This document shows, piece after piece, positions 10,971-22,944 of a stretch of DNA of 64,000 bases (positions within the stretch are counted from its first letter, which is position 1; every line of letters begins with the position of its first letter). Source of the DNA: Cristatella mucedo (taxonomy: Eukaryota > Bryozoa > Phylactolaemata > Cristatellidae); NCBI GenBank assembly GCA_009760855.2, contig WPIO01000116.1, forward strand, positions 1,120,501 to 1,184,500, given 5' to 3'. The notes under the pieces are model-generated. The model saw only the letters and a program-made list of their open reading frames with translations. It ran no database searches and was not told the origin of the DNA. A program made the translations under genes and the position numbers.

Positions 10971-11384
10971 ATTACATTTAGCTAAGCTGCTGCACCTGTT
11001 TGAGCACTCTGAAGACCCTAGGACCGCCATGGACAATCCTTTAGCAAGATACTCTGCGAATCTTCATGCTTTCTACTCAGTGTTTGTAGCTACCCATTGC
11101 TTAGTGAAAGCTGCATTGCTTGTGGGTACTAAATACAAAACTATCTAAAATGACACCCACTTGTCAAATGAGTTTGTTGAGTTAGCGAAAAGGACACTGT
11201 GTTATGTTCGAACGGTTGAGTGCTTTGTACTGCATTGAGTTTTTGTTTCTAGAATTCCATGTTAAATTTCAGTGCTTAGCGACTATTCACTTGATTTAAT
11301 AGTATCCTTTATATTATTATCATATAATAAAATATAATATATTATAATAAAACAATAATAATATTATTATCAATAACAATGATT
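10971..11384. other. low-copy A/T-rich sequence, no gene seen
   Basis: Includes an A/T-rich tract with short palindromes at about 11,308-11,380, possibly a decayed L2 tail. A 69-codon frame at 10,939-11,148 has no recognisable features. Confidence 0.4.
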
Positions 11385-11790
11385 TGTTTAATTGAAGCTC
11401 ATTTAGAGTACTCAATTTCTTTCTAGGCGCTTTCCAATTGCTGCAAAGTGAAACTCGATTGAATCGTGAGTAATATCATCATTGACAAACTGCAAGAATA
11501 TCATGGTTAGGTATGACACACAGAGGGTCAGCTTGCGAATATTGAAAGTCAGCCTTTTCCATTTTTTAATCACGCTGTGTTTGCAAAAAACTAATAAGTT
11601 AGATTTGTCATCTTTTATTTTCTTCCAATTCGCTGTCATCTAGGTGGGCATATCATAAACACTTGCAGCCATAAGTTGAGAGAATTTTTAGTGCTCTTTT
11701 GAACAGGCAGAAAGCAATAAAGTTGATTATATTGCTGCATTTATGAGCGATCAAGAAGTAATTTTACAGAGTAATATTATCGTTGAAATA
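11385..11790 (-). mobile_element. L2-A 3' end joined to an internal RT piece
   Basis: 11,385-11,530 is the terminal motif and 3' UTR. 11,535-11,700 then jumps to the RT segment that codes the LNDDKT region in better copies. The intervening ~0.6 kb is absent. Confidence 0.65.
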
Positions 11791-11814
11791 TGATTGAAAA
11801 ATCACAGGCACGAG

Positions 11815-12143
11815 AACTTTTAGCTCTGTAGATTCTATACTGTGGAACTCGGTTCCACCATTCTTAAGCAACGACAAATATTCTCCTTGTGCCGACTGTG
11901 GCACATCCTTTTCAGTGCTCCTGAGCTGCTACTTCTATGCTTCTCACCACCTCAACTGCTCTCCTGACTCTGCTATGCTTCCCACTTTGTATTCGATGCG
12001 ATAGACGAAGTCGGTTGGCTACAGAATACCTACCTAAAGTCGCTTATGTTGTGAGTGCCCTATACAAAACTCTCCAGCGTAACCCTTACATGATCTTTAT
12101 GACTTTGTGGATTTACAGACGGAGATCGATTGCATTACATTAT
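11815..12143 (+). mobile_element. 5'-truncated L2-B 3' end
   Basis: Matches the end of the L2-B ORF and 3' UTR (CTGTGGAACTCGGTTCCACC, then CTCTCCAGCGTAACCC and CAGACGGAGATCGATTGCAT), ending in an ATTACATTA-type tail. Confidence 0.8.
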
Positions 12144-12624
12144 TCGTTCAGTGCTTCTGAAAGTTCATGGTTACGAAGATGGTAAGAGTAGTTACAGTGT
12201 CGATAGTGCTCAATATAAGGATGCTCACTTAGAAACAATAAGGCTTTGGGTGTAAAATCCTGGAATCAAACAACTAAAACTCGTGATATTATGTCGCGAG
12301 TATCAGAAACCTACAAATAGAGCCAACCTTACCTATCTGGCGTCCAAATACCTCAGTAGAGTTTCCAGTAATGTTCGCATTTGCATTTCTATGATAAACC
12401 CTGATTCCTAGAGAAAGCAAGCCATAAACAGGTCGGTAAGGTAAACGACCGCCCGATCAGGTTGTATAACAACGATGGTGGCGGCTCAACAATGAGGACA
12501 ATAGCTGTGCAGCTGGAAAATGGACTCGCACATGTATGCTGCTCACTCTTCCGTCCCAGCCGAAGGTGTTTCGGTCGTTAGGCTGAATTATTCTCCCATT
12601 TCCGTTTCGACGGATGTTCTCGTC
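12144..12624. other. low-copy sequence, no gene seen
   Basis: No repeat match or credible reading frame was found. Confidence 0.4.
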
Positions 12625-13245
12625 ACTTGAAAGTGTGTAAGTGCCTTATTCCAATGGGAGGAGGCAGACTACTAAACCTTTTTTTGAAAACGTCAGTACC
12701 ATCCTAAGTCTGTAAAATGTGAATAAAAAAAACCCGCACCATCCTAATACCGGCATTAACCAGGCATCATTTACATCGAGGCACAAAGCCTGTAGTTTTG
12801 CAATCCCTGACTTCAAGCCAGAGCTTTATAAATCAATGCCTGGACCATGTAACTTTTCATTTGGGAGCCGAGTGACTCGGCTAAATTAAGGCTCCATTAA
12901 CATTTATGCGATCTTAGTATGGAATACAGGCAATTGATGCCAAGAGCATTGTAGCTTCCTAATATTTTCCTAGAGCCTTGAGCTTCAGTTGAACCGGTAG
13001 TATAAATAAACTTGCTCTGATCATGCAGCTTTTCAAAATCTGATTTAAGGTATTGCCTTTTTTATCCTAAGCTGGAGCCATGGGCTTCCACTTCATTGCA
13101 TTGAGCTTGCATATGCCAAATTTATTTCATTTGCCTTCCATTTCTCTTACAATTTCTCAGTCCCGTCACAAACGCTAGACGAATCAGCAACGCGAGGGGC
13201 CACGAATCAACTCTACAACCTTAAAGACAACCAGTAAAGTAAAAA
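12625..13245 (+). repeat. composite repeat R1, partial copy
   Basis: Matches 3490-4080 of copy 1 (ACCAGGCATCATTTACATCG, then GGAGCCATGGGCTTCC and CTCAGTCCCGTCACAAACGC). It runs directly into the zinc-finger block, as its counterpart does in inverted orientation at 49,730-50,220. Confidence 0.8.
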
Positions 13246-14950
13246 AACGTGTTTTCTTCGAAGTATTACCGATGACCTTATTCGTTGCTGACTGAGCAGG
13301 TCATTCACATACTAACCTTTCCGGTGTATTAACCATTTTTTTACTACTCACCATTCATTTAGACGGTTATGGCCTAATAAATCTTTTGTGATCACTCCTT
13401 CTGAGTTACATTTGCATATTCTGACTTTGTTACATCTATTCATCATAGCCTGGAGTAGATCGCTTAGATTCTTTGTTTATGGGCTAGTGCTTGCTGACAT
13501 TGTGCTTTCTACCAATAACGACACATGCATGCTAAGCTTGTGAAAGTAATCACTACCTATGTTTTATATGGCCCTTATAAACCTTGGTGCTACTAACCAT
13601 TCGATCGTTCTTGTTTCGAAGTAATTATAAACTGCACAAAAAGATAGCCAGCTCTGTGTTGGTACTATATTAAACGCATTATTACGTTTTAATGATATTG
13701 TTACACTCGGGGTTATCGATGTTGTGTAAAGTTGCAAACCAACCAGCTTTTACTTGCTCAAGTCAAGTGTTGCCATTTGTGGTCACCACTGATGACGTTC
13801 TTAGCCGAAGAGTAATTTTATAAATGTAAAATATGATTACTAAAAGTGTCATATAGCATGAAGTTCTCATACAGCAATTAGGTTTTTCTCCAACCGACAC
13901 GCCTACGTATCCTTTACAATTTAACTGAGTTTTCAGGTCTCGCTGATATCCCTACGTTTTAGTTTGCCATTAATTTAAATATATAGATGGATCTTTGAAT
14001 TACGTAAGAGCTATGATCAGATAAGACATAGTGCATATCATTTGCAATCGTAAGCAAAAGTAAAACCTAATTAAGATATAGAAAAAAATTATTTAATAAT
14101 TGTCAATCAACCTTAATCTTTACACCTCTGACTGCAATGTAATTATGAAACGCCGTGACAGTTCTTCTGGTGGGCTTTTAAGTATTGCCTTCGAGTGTAG
14201 GCAATATCACATTTATCACAGGCAAAAGGGCGTTCTCCTGTGTGAACCAGTTCGTGAGAGCTAAGATGGTCCCTGCGTGCAAAGGTTTGTTTACACACTG
14301 AGCATGCATAGGGTCTCTCGCCCGTATGAGTCATCAAGTGACTGCTCAAATGTGCAGACTGGGTAAATTTCTTGTCGCAGTAGGTGCATTCGTAGGGCCT
14401 TTCGCCAGTATGGATTCTCATGTGCGCCTTCAAATTGCACGCCTGAGAGAACACCTTGCCGCACGTCTCACAACTGTGTTCTTTTTTCACACTTCTCTTC
14501 ATTGTAGTGTCACAATATTCTTTTTAAATCGATGGTCTGACACGTTTCCTCGAGGACACTCCAGACTCACTATTATGTGGTGCATCTTGTGCAATCTCCT
14601 TCGTGTCAAACGGTTCTGTGTTTTCAGATGCCCTGCGTTTCCTTGAAGGGCATTGTCTCTGCTCAGAATTTCCTCTTAAGTTGCCGGTTAAAGAGCTGGC
14701 TCAGCTTTACTAGAAGCTTTGTCGAGATCTTTCCTGTTGAAGTCAGATGATGATGCCCGTTGCAAATGCTGTGACTCCAGCTCAGTTTCTACAAAAGTTG
14801 AAATATAATATGTAAATGTTGACGTCACAAGCGATTTATAGAGAAATTTACATGATCCGGAGAAGAATGGTAGTAATCTATGCCATATTTGTGTCTCTCT
14901 GGAAATAATCAGTACGCTAAAATATTGGTACTGAATCAAATCATTTTACG
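13246..14950 (-). repeat. inverted duplicate of the zinc-finger locus (partner 48,075-49,730)
   Basis: The reverse complement aligns with 48,075-49,730 through the coding exon, part of the upstream intron and about 0.9 kb of 3' flank. With the attached R1 pieces the inverted duplication covers 12,625-14,950 against 48,075-50,220. Upstream similarity fades near 14,950, before exon 1 of the intact gene, so this copy lacks exon 1. Confidence 0.85.
14143..14788 (-). pseudogene. C2H2 zinc-finger gene copy: finger array intact, N-terminal part broken
   Basis: Paralogue of exon 2 of the gene at 47,681-48,860. The splice acceptor (CT at 14,789-14,790 on the plus strand) is kept. Three lesions disrupt the upstream half: a TAA at 14,688-14,690, a net 1-bp deletion shortly after it, and a TAA at 14,524-14,526. 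A one-codon deletion is also present. From an ATG at 14,502 the finger array is open for 119 residues and ends at the same place as the intact copy. It has four C2H2 fingers of C-x2-C-x12-H-x3-H type (the last H-x4-H), joined by TGERPY/F linkers. Helix residues at the DNA-contacting positions match the intact copy except position 6 of finger 4 (Ala for Ser). It lacks exon 1. It is probably a pseudogene, though a short finger-only protein is possible. Confidence 0.8.
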
Positions 14951-15240
14951 GAGCTGAATGTCAGCCAAACACAAAATAGTCTTAGAAAATCAGGACGTTT
15001 ACTGTTGTTGGTAAATCACAGTCTTTAATCCGTCACTATTTCCTCAGATTTTGCAATTTACTTGGATGGTGCAGTCTTTCATGCAAAAGCCTCCACACGC
15101 TTAGTTAAAAGCAGTTAAGTCTGTACCCCTACATTATAAATGGGTGGTGGATGAAATATTGTATTCCCCTTGTTCGGACTAGCTGAAAACACGTAATGGA
15201 TTAATACACTTCCACTTTCCATCTCGCCACACTGCTGCAG
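14951..15240. other. low-copy sequence, no gene seen
   Basis: Weak, patchy similarity to the intron and upstream side of the zinc-finger gene at best. Confidence 0.35.
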
Positions 15241-15244
15241 AAGA

Positions 15245-15533
15245 GATTTTAATTGTTTCTTACGAAACGACATCTACTCTCCAACTGCCGACTATGGCAC
15301 ATCTTTTTCAGCGGTCCTGAACTGCTACTTCTATGCTACTCACTACCTCAAATGCTCTCCTAACTCTGCTATGCTTCCCACTTTCTCTTTGTTGCGTGAG
15401 ACAAAGTCTGTTGGCTACCGAATGCGTACCGAAAGCCGCTTAAGCTGTGAGTGCGCTATACAAAACTCTCCTGCGTAACGCCCACATGGTCTTTATGACT
15501 TTGTGGAGTTGCTGACGGAGATACATACATAAC
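15245..15533 (+). mobile_element. 5'-truncated L2-B 3' end
   Basis: Close match to 53,430-53,690 (CTCCAACTGCCGACTATGGC, then CGAAAGCCGCTTAAGCTGTG and GAGTTGCTGACGGAGATACA), ending in ACATACATAA. One of the better preserved L2-B tails. Confidence 0.88.
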
Positions 15534-16030
15534 AATAGGGTAATGGCCACGGCAAATGTACTGGTGACATTACTTCCTCATCAGTTGAAATCCTTGTCTA
15601 CATGCAGAGCATTAGATCAAGCTACTGTTGGGTACTATGCATAAAATAATATGGGTTTGTCTTTGGAAAAATCGAACTTACATAGGTCGGTAAAAGTACT
15701 TATCCGAGGTAAATCGTATTCGTTTAAAAAACTATAGCTCTAATGCAAAGCACAATACTCCGGCAGTTTTTAATTATCCTTGTTTACTTAGCATTAACCT
15801 GTCGCAAAGATGTCTGACTAAACATTCAGCATAATGAGCTAGTTACTAGATATGAACCCCAATGACAAGTAGAATTCGTAGCTTTCCAAAGAGTCGTGGT
15901 GACTTTAATCTCTTTTTCTTGCAGGCAAACTTCTAAAGTACTACAGAGACGCACATACAAATACCTTTTAGACTCCAGATAATCGATAGAAATATTTTGT
16001 AGAGCGATTCAACAAGCATAGTTTCAATGC
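15534..16030. other. low-copy sequence, no gene seen
   Basis: No repeat match or credible reading frame was found. Confidence 0.4.
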
Positions 16031-16036
16031 TTAAAA

Positions 16037-16531
16037 TCATTCTATGGCTCCAGCCTATCTTTCAGATATACTACCCCATCAGGCAAAGCATCGTACCACT
16101 CGCTTTTCGGAATCCAACAGTCTAGAAATACCTCGTACAAACCTTAAATCCTTTGGAGACCGTGCATTTAGCTCGTATGCTCCCACAGCCTGGAACTCCC
16201 TCCCGACCTGCATCAGAACATCCCCTGACCTGACCACATTTAAAAGATACTTAAAAACATACCTATTTAGGACAGCATTTAGTGGGTCCTTGTGATTCGT
16301 CCTCGATGTGCTTATGCGTGCTGACACTGTTCATGCTGCCACTAACCACATTTGCATGCTGACCCAGTGCATGTAACCCCTAACCATGTTATTCATTTTG
16401 TTTGTTTTTCAAGGATGATTTTACTTACTATTCTATTGCGTATCACTTTGCAGCAAATGTAAAGCGCCTAGAAAGAGATTAAGTTCTCTGAGGGCGCTTT
16501 ATCAAGTGCAATATTATTATTATTATTATTA
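16037..16531 (+). mobile_element. young 5'-truncated L2-A insertion with TSD
   Basis: 495 bp covering the last ~84 codons of the ORF (open 16,044-16,295, MAPAYLSDILPHQ to FRTAFSGSL), the 3' UTR, the terminal stem-loop motif and a TTA tail. TTAAAA is duplicated at 16,031-16,036 and 16,532-16,537. The intact frame and clean target duplication point to a recent event. It shares private variants (ATTGCGTATCAC) with the nested insertion at 41,341-41,435. Confidence 0.9.
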
Positions 16532-16537
16532 TTAAAA

Positions 16538-17740
16538 GGTATGCTCAACGAGGCAATAGTCGGTAAAACAAAGTTGTACTAGAAAGTATTTGAAGCGATA
16601 CAATCTGCAAATATGCTTACATGAAAAGGGCTTTTAATGCTGCCGTATGTTGGTGATGAAGCCATACAAATTGGAGCGATCAAATTAGAAACCTATCTTA
16701 CATAAAATTCAAGCATGCCAAGTTATGAGCAACTAAGGTGTAGGAGTGTCTCGTGCAAAATGGGGACATCGCTTTAAAAAATGTAATAATAATATTTTGG
16801 AACCTAGCAATTTAAAAATTACCATATGTTGTTTATGCTTATATTTAGGATGGATTTTGTTCAGCTAGCACGACCTTTTCTACCAGACAGTAGTTATCGC
16901 TGCCTGATAACACCCTCTCCATACTGTGGAAAAATAACTTGCTCTCGGGAGGCTCCTAGGCTTAAAATATAAGGGCTATTTTAAATTGCAAGAAATAAAT
17001 TATTCCTTAATGCCGATATAGTTTTAAGGCATTGAAATCTGTTTTTTGCAATGGAACTGGCACCAACATAAACTCTCTCATATTTAGAAACTCCTGGTGG
17101 AATAAAATTCAGATCTGCTCAGGGATATCTACATAAAATTGAAACGGATCAAAATTTGATGAACAATAAACTTATATAGTGAAAATGGCAAGAAAATCAC
17201 GTAAGCATTTCTATCTACAACAAATTAAATCGGATCATCGTTAGATAAATAATTAAAGCATCTAGTGAACATGGCAAACAAGCCACAAAGACATTGCTAT
17301 ACACTGGGCAACTTTGCATCGCTCTTGAAGTTTACCAAGAACATCTTCCCAGTTTAACTGTAAACCTAACACTGACAGGAACCGACAACTTTCGGATCCC
17401 TTTTAGACTAAAAAGCAGTCACCTTGAATTGAAGCCAGAAATGTATTGATTTTCAGTCGCAATGTAAGCATTAATTCTGAAGGCAGCTGACAACAAAACT
17501 TACCCATGTTTTCGCACTCCTCTTCAATATATTTCCAGAAGGCCTGAATTACTTCTACAATAAATAAAATGCGGGTATCGCTGCCTCAGCATATCTAAGG
17601 AGGGAGAGCTGTTTAGCTAAAATCCCTATATGAACGATTGAAACGTTCATTCCTTGGGGATGGTTATGCACATCTTTGATTGCAGAACAACTTCAATATC
17701 CACTTCACAAAATCAAGCTGTCACTGGTCATAGCACACTA
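16538..17740. other. low-copy A/T-rich sequence, no gene seen
   Basis: No reading frame of note on either strand and no repeat relationship recognised. Confidence 0.4.
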
Positions 17741-17744
17741 AAAC

Positions 17745-18225
17745 AGTAGACAGTGCAGGAGATTTGAGACAAATGGACGTGCTGAGTACTAAAGCTTGGT
17801 TAATGCCAAAGTACAACTAAGTGTCATCGGCAGAAAACTAAAAACCTAGTTGTGCCTGGCATACTAATCTTATCAGGAAGAGAAAGAGCTAAAACTTAAC
17901 TAAAAGGAATTTAGTCACAGAACTCTGTGGTACCACATATTTCAGTATTTTCTCTTAGGACGTTTTGACATTTAAAAAAAATGTTATTCGTTTTTACAGC
18001 ACCGCAAAAGTACTTAATGTTTACTTAGGGGCTTTGCATACGCCTCGGGGCTCCAGCCCACGACCTCAGCCAGACCTTTGTCGGGGAGAGCACCTTCACC
18101 ACCGGACCAAACCAGCTCAGCAGGTTTTGCAGTTTAAGTCAATAAAAGGGAGTCTTACAATGAGATGGAAAACGAATAATTGCAATGAAGTGCCAGTGAC
18201 GCCCTGGCGAGGTAGTAAGCCTTAT
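17745..18225 (-). mobile_element. L2-A RT relics flanking a SINE2 copy
   Basis: 17,745-17,965 is a diverged minus-strand RT piece around the YADD region (AAAGTACAACTAAGTGTCAT). 18,160-18,225 is another short RT piece (CAATGAAGTGCCAGTGACGC). Between them lies the SINE2 head at 18,015-18,140. Confidence 0.55.
18015..18140 (-). mobile_element. SINE2 copy, tRNA-like head
   Basis: The minus strand reads a tRNA-like head (GAGCTGGTTTGGTCCGGTGG, then a B-box-like GTGGGCTGGAGCC). The best matching copy is 22,791-22,944. Confidence 0.6.
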
Positions 18226-18229
18226 GAGT

Positions 18230-21200
18230 ATCCTAGTTATTAATAGCTTTAGACTATGGGGATCAATGGAGTTCACACACATTGATTATATTTCCGTTAC
18301 ACGTGGTGATGTTAATAAAGTTTAGTTAAAAGAGCTCGTCTCCTGAAAATCACGAGTACGTTTCTGCTCCTGACTTCAGGGTGAAAACGTATTTCAGCTC
18401 TGGCTGAGGTTTTAAATGCATCCCCACGAAAATGAATTCTGCAAATCGGCCCGAGTTTAAATGAAACTTGAAACGATTAGATTGCATCGATAAACTTTAA
18501 TTCTTTGTGGCCCGGTTTCCCCTTAACCATTTGTGTTAACCTAAAAAAACAGTTATCAGTATTCAAGAGACAATGTTCGACCGTAACAATAGTCCTTAAA
18601 GCGAAAAAGGAATCCTGTGCAGTGATGATTGTAGAACAAGTTAAAGCTATGGCTAGGGTTACCTAGTAGCACTTTTCGCCATTAAAGATCATGATTACCC
18701 AGCTATTCGGTTGAGAATAATGACTAGTCCTCCTAAAATAGCATCTTTTTGGATGGCTTTACTGGTTAAAATTAGTCTTAGCATATACCCTAATCACGAG
18801 CTTAAAAACAAAGGCGCTTCTTTCGTAAGGGCATGTCTTGTTAAGTGACCTGTTTATGTGGGCTCTGATATTACGCTTCGTTTTAGACGACTGCATGACT
18901 TTTCAAAGTTCGACATAGAAAACTGCCTTAACGACTTGCTATCACTTCATATCCTAGGCAAAGTTCAGCAGCAGCCTACCTTCGTGGTTTTGGGATAGAA
19001 TAGCCAAATCCCTATGTCTTTAAATATAAATTACGTTACACTATTATCGCCGGGCTCTAGAATTGTTACTCGGCCTCGTTAGCAAGCCTATGGATTCAAT
19101 TTTAGGTATTACAACCACATATTTTGCAATGTGTCTTGCTCATAGACCTTTACCGAAGTTACGGCCATCTGTGAATAGTGAGCAAAGTTCTTAAGCTGAC
19201 TCGCAGGACCCCCACCACTTGAATTTGTGGAGTAGCAGACACAGAAACAATATATTACTTCCGAGAAGGCATAGAAGTGCCCCAAGGGATGCCTTTTTTC
19301 TCAAGCAAGCAACGTAGAGAATTTCTGCAACTTCACAAATTTATAATTGAAGACCGAATGCTAATCGGTCTAACTGAACGTGAAAGATTATTTCGTTATA
19401 AACAGTAAAAAACGATGACTTAAAATAGAATGTAACATGATTGCTTAGAAAGTCATAGTATGACTGTCCTCATAAAACATCCACATCGTGTTCCCTATCC
19501 TCTTGAAAAAACTGTTGTCAACGGGATAACGATCTCGAATCAAACTTATTCTAAATATAAAATCTCAACTAAATTAAGTATCACTATCCAGTCTGTAACT
19601 GATTTTCTTGACGAAGGATAAGTATATTTTTGCACAGAAGGAGTCAGCTACTTAGGCTTGTCGAGATACTCATGGTAAATCGCAGTCTCTAATTAGGGGC
19701 AATCGTCTAAGTAGTCGCTAAGAAATAAATGGAGTTAGGTAAAACATGATTTTTGTCACGTACTCAAGTAGCAGGTATTCTTACACGTTCTTAAGAAAGT
19801 AAAACTAGTAGCTTACCGATATCTCGATGCAGCTTCAGAACAAACTCCCAAAAGAGGTTGAACTCTACAAAGAATTAAAGGAAGCATGAGTCAGCAACAG
19901 CGATCACAGACATTTTCCTTACCATTAACTCTTATTGAACCGCCTATAATGTTTCCGCAGTTTGGAATAATTGAAGTTAGAAAATGCATGTTCTAAAATA
20001 TTGGGGCTGTACTTGTGCAAACCAATGTCAACGTAGCTTTAAAATTCAGTCACATAGCAGCCTAATCGGTAAACCTATCCGTTTTCAAAGATTGGATTCT
20101 GAGACATTTAACCGTCGAAATCAACCTCCGGCTTGTAACAACCAGCCTGACAGTTCACAGCAACTTGAAGAATGTGGTCGTTATATTTACCGAGGCTGTT
20201 TCTATCCACCTTCTTCTGCCTTTTCGGTAAGGATTCTGTTAATTCCGTGGCGTTCTGAGCAGTTCTTGACTCGCTCATGGTGAAGTCTAATGATAAATTT
20301 GATCTAAAATAAAAAATATAGAGTGGAAGTCTTCATGCCAAAAATAAATTGCGTTACAACCTAAGACTGCTCATATTTCTTAGCCCCAAGTTTCATTCAG
20401 TACATATTAAGACAAAGCCTAAAACTATACAGGATATTTCGCCTGATGTCATAACTTTGTAACCGAGTCAAGAAAGTATTTAGAAGAGTCGTTTTCAACC
20501 TGTGGGCGTGGGACGAGGGATTCATATCAGTTGAACCAATAAACCACTTTTTCAAACACAAAACACGTATGAATCTGAGTATTTAATTGTTCACGACGTT
20601 TTAACAAGTTTATTAGTTAGAACAGACAGCAAAGGCCTATTTGAAAGCTGCTCTTGCGTTCACCAGAATCTAATACTGTCTTCAATATAGCACGATAGAT
20701 CATTGCTGGTTAAAGAACAAGCTTAGCGCTTACGGTTTAAAAACCATTTTCTAAAAAAAATATGCAATAAAATGGCACGATGATTTTACGAGCTTCGGTG
20801 AAGAAGGTCAGCTTTACTCGTCGTAGAAAGCCAAGAATAATCAAACTTTGATTCGCGTAAGCGTAAGTCCGGACGTAAAACAGACTGATATACAACAACA
20901 TGCAGGTGACACACCTTTGCGCACTTCGCATTGGAAAAGCGAATTTCGTATAGTAGCTCTCTAAGAATTCTTCTCGGTGTAATTTTGCTGTGTGGATACT
21001 TAGTCATTTCCAAGAACGCATATGTTAATTTATCCGGAAAGTTTAGTTTCAACTTACCCAGATATCCTTCCTCATAAATCAATTGCTTGATATACTCACT
21101 AGAGAACGTTACTTATACGTTACCACGCGGTCAAGGACCATTTAAGTTTTTCGTATTTTTAGACTGCTTCTTTTGCATATACCTGATTTTTTTCTAGAAG

Positions 21201-21550
21201 CAGTTTCTCTTATATATCTGGTATTCCATTTGCATGATCAACGAGTTATCCGTGATGGTTGCAGCTTTGTTACATCTTCATGACAAATTAGATTGAATGC
21301 TGTGAATCATGTGGCTCACTTTCGTGATTATGACGATTACAATTACGATGTATGTTTAAATCTTGAAACGAAGAACTTAGTGAATTTATTCACGTTTTAA
21401 TTAGGTCGAAAATGAAAATTATCTGGTGCAGAGCCAGCATTATTAAGTTTGGAAGAAATTTGAAGTTATGAGGTAAGCATCCCTAACCCAATGATACAAT
21501 AACAGTAATGACAATTAAAATTATATTACGATATATGATTACAAAGCGCT
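18230..21550. other. 3.3-kb low-copy stretch, no confirmed gene
   Basis: This is the longest segment free of recognised repeats. No frame is convincing. Two weak candidates exist: a 177-bp phase-0 exon-like segment at 20,050-20,226, and a minus-strand open stretch at 20,786-21,082 whose first 50-odd codons (a region with KITPRRILRELLYEI) end at a possible GT donor. Neither matches a family known to me. Confidence 0.35.
20050..20226 (+). other. candidate internal exon (unconfirmed)
   Basis: Bounded by AG (AAAATTCAG ends at 20,049) and GTAAGG (from 20,227), 177 nt with no stop in one frame, both ends in phase 0. It would encode 59 residues including CGRYIYRGCFYPPSSAFS. The tract before the AG is only weakly pyrimidine-rich and no partner exons were found, so chance is a real alternative. 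Confidence 0.2.
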
Positions 21551-21554
21551 CTTA

Positions 21555-21730
21555 AAAATTCAAGTTCTTTCTACAGGTTCTAGAAGGAAACATGATCTTA
21601 AGGTTAGCAGTAACTTGGTAAGGGGTGATATGCACAGGGTCAGCATCTACGAGTGGTTAGTGGCAGCATACACAGTGTAAGCAGGCATAAGAACTTAAAA
21701 TTCAATCGACAGGGACTCACTAAATGATGT
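21555..21730 (-). mobile_element. L2-A 3' end fragment
   Basis: Minus-strand L2-A 3' UTR (GGGGTGATATGCACAGGGTC, then GGGACTCACTAAATGATGTC), abutting the tail of the next L2-B fragment. Confidence 0.7.
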
Positions 21731-21732
21731 CA

Positions 21733-22565
21733 TATAATGTAACCCAAATGATATCCATATGTAAATCCACAAAGCCACCACAACACGTGGGTTTAAGCTT
21801 GACAGTTGTGTATGGCTCACTGAAATCGCAATCAGCTTTTGGTACGCCTTCGGTAGCTGACAGCCTTCATCCCACACAACAAAGAGACAGCAAGAATCAT
21901 TGCAAAATCATGTAAGCAGTTTCTTAAGTACGTAGCTTGGAAGTACCAGCTCAGGGTCACTGGGAACGATGAACCATAGTTCGCAGCACGATTAGTCGCT
22001 TATAAATTGAGGATGCGACTTTCACAATCAAGGGCCAGTGGAGCTAAGCTTCTGTCGCCAACTGTCTTTGCACAGAATAATAAAAGAGCAGCAATTGTCA
22101 ATACTGTCCATACAGGGCCTGAGGGCACGAGGAGGCTGAAACTCGCATAGCTGTTCAGCTGGGTATTGAGGTGCCAAACTGTGGCATGCCTTGTGGGTCA
22201 GTTTGGTAAAGTTGCATGGATAACATATCAATGCTACCAATATCGATGAACCAGCTGCCATCGTAGTTCATTTAGCAAAGTAGCCACGTTGTCAAACCTC
22301 GGGGATATGAAAGGTAGCCATGCAGCCATTTTTACAGCCAACTGCAGCAACCTAGCTACTTTTTTTGGCAGCCCAGCTAAATTTGCCTTACAATAATCAA
22401 GACGAGACAGAACTAAGAAGCTTGTCAACAATTTGCAACCGGCTGCTGTAGACTAATAATAATTGTTTGATAGGAATAGGGCGTGATGGCTAGCTGTACA
22501 AGCAGTCTTGTGACTGAAGGTGTGCTTGAAACGACATTTTTCAGTGTGCATGCAGACTGTGGACA
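21733..22565 (-). mobile_element. L2-B fragment, RT C-terminal region and 3' end
   Basis: On the minus strand it runs from about the LNFKSFIQKT-equivalent region to the 3' UTR. Open pieces include one with SRLDYCKANLAGLPKKVARL. The 3' end at about 21,733 shows the TACAT-type tail. Frames are broken. Confidence 0.75.
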
Positions 22566-22790
22566 ATCCGTTCGAAATATATAAAAATCACATGAAATAG
22601 TCAGTAGAATGATACACGAACCCTAATCTGTTGGCAGTCTAAACGATTTTTATAATAATGGAAATCATAACGTACCTATTTGCTTATTTAGCACACAGAC
22701 TGCTTATATTTCCAGGTTGTACTTTATAACTAATACCAGATACTGTACAACTATTAGCTGTTTCAAAAGGATCTCATGTGTAGCGACATA

Positions 22791-22944
22791 TATAATAATT
22801 TATAATAATTCATTTATATAAAGCCCTGCGAGAACTTAATCTCTAATCAGGAGGTTCACATATGCCTCGGAGCTCGAGCCCACGACCTTAGTCAGGCCTT
22901 AGTCGGGGCGAGCAGTTTAACCGCTAGGCCAAACCAGCTCGGCG
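22791..22944 (-). mobile_element. SINE2: tRNA-like head with an L2-A-type 3' tail
   Basis: The minus strand starts with GAGCTGGTTTGGCCTAGCGG (A-box-like), has GTCGTGGGCTCGAGCTCC in the B-box position, and ends with AGAGATTAAGTTCTCGCAGG, GCTTTATATAAATG and an ATTATTATAAATTATTA tail. The last part matches the terminal motif of L2-A (AGAGATTAAGTTCTCTGAGG, then GCGCTTTATCAAGTG). This is the best copy of the family here. Confidence 0.75.
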
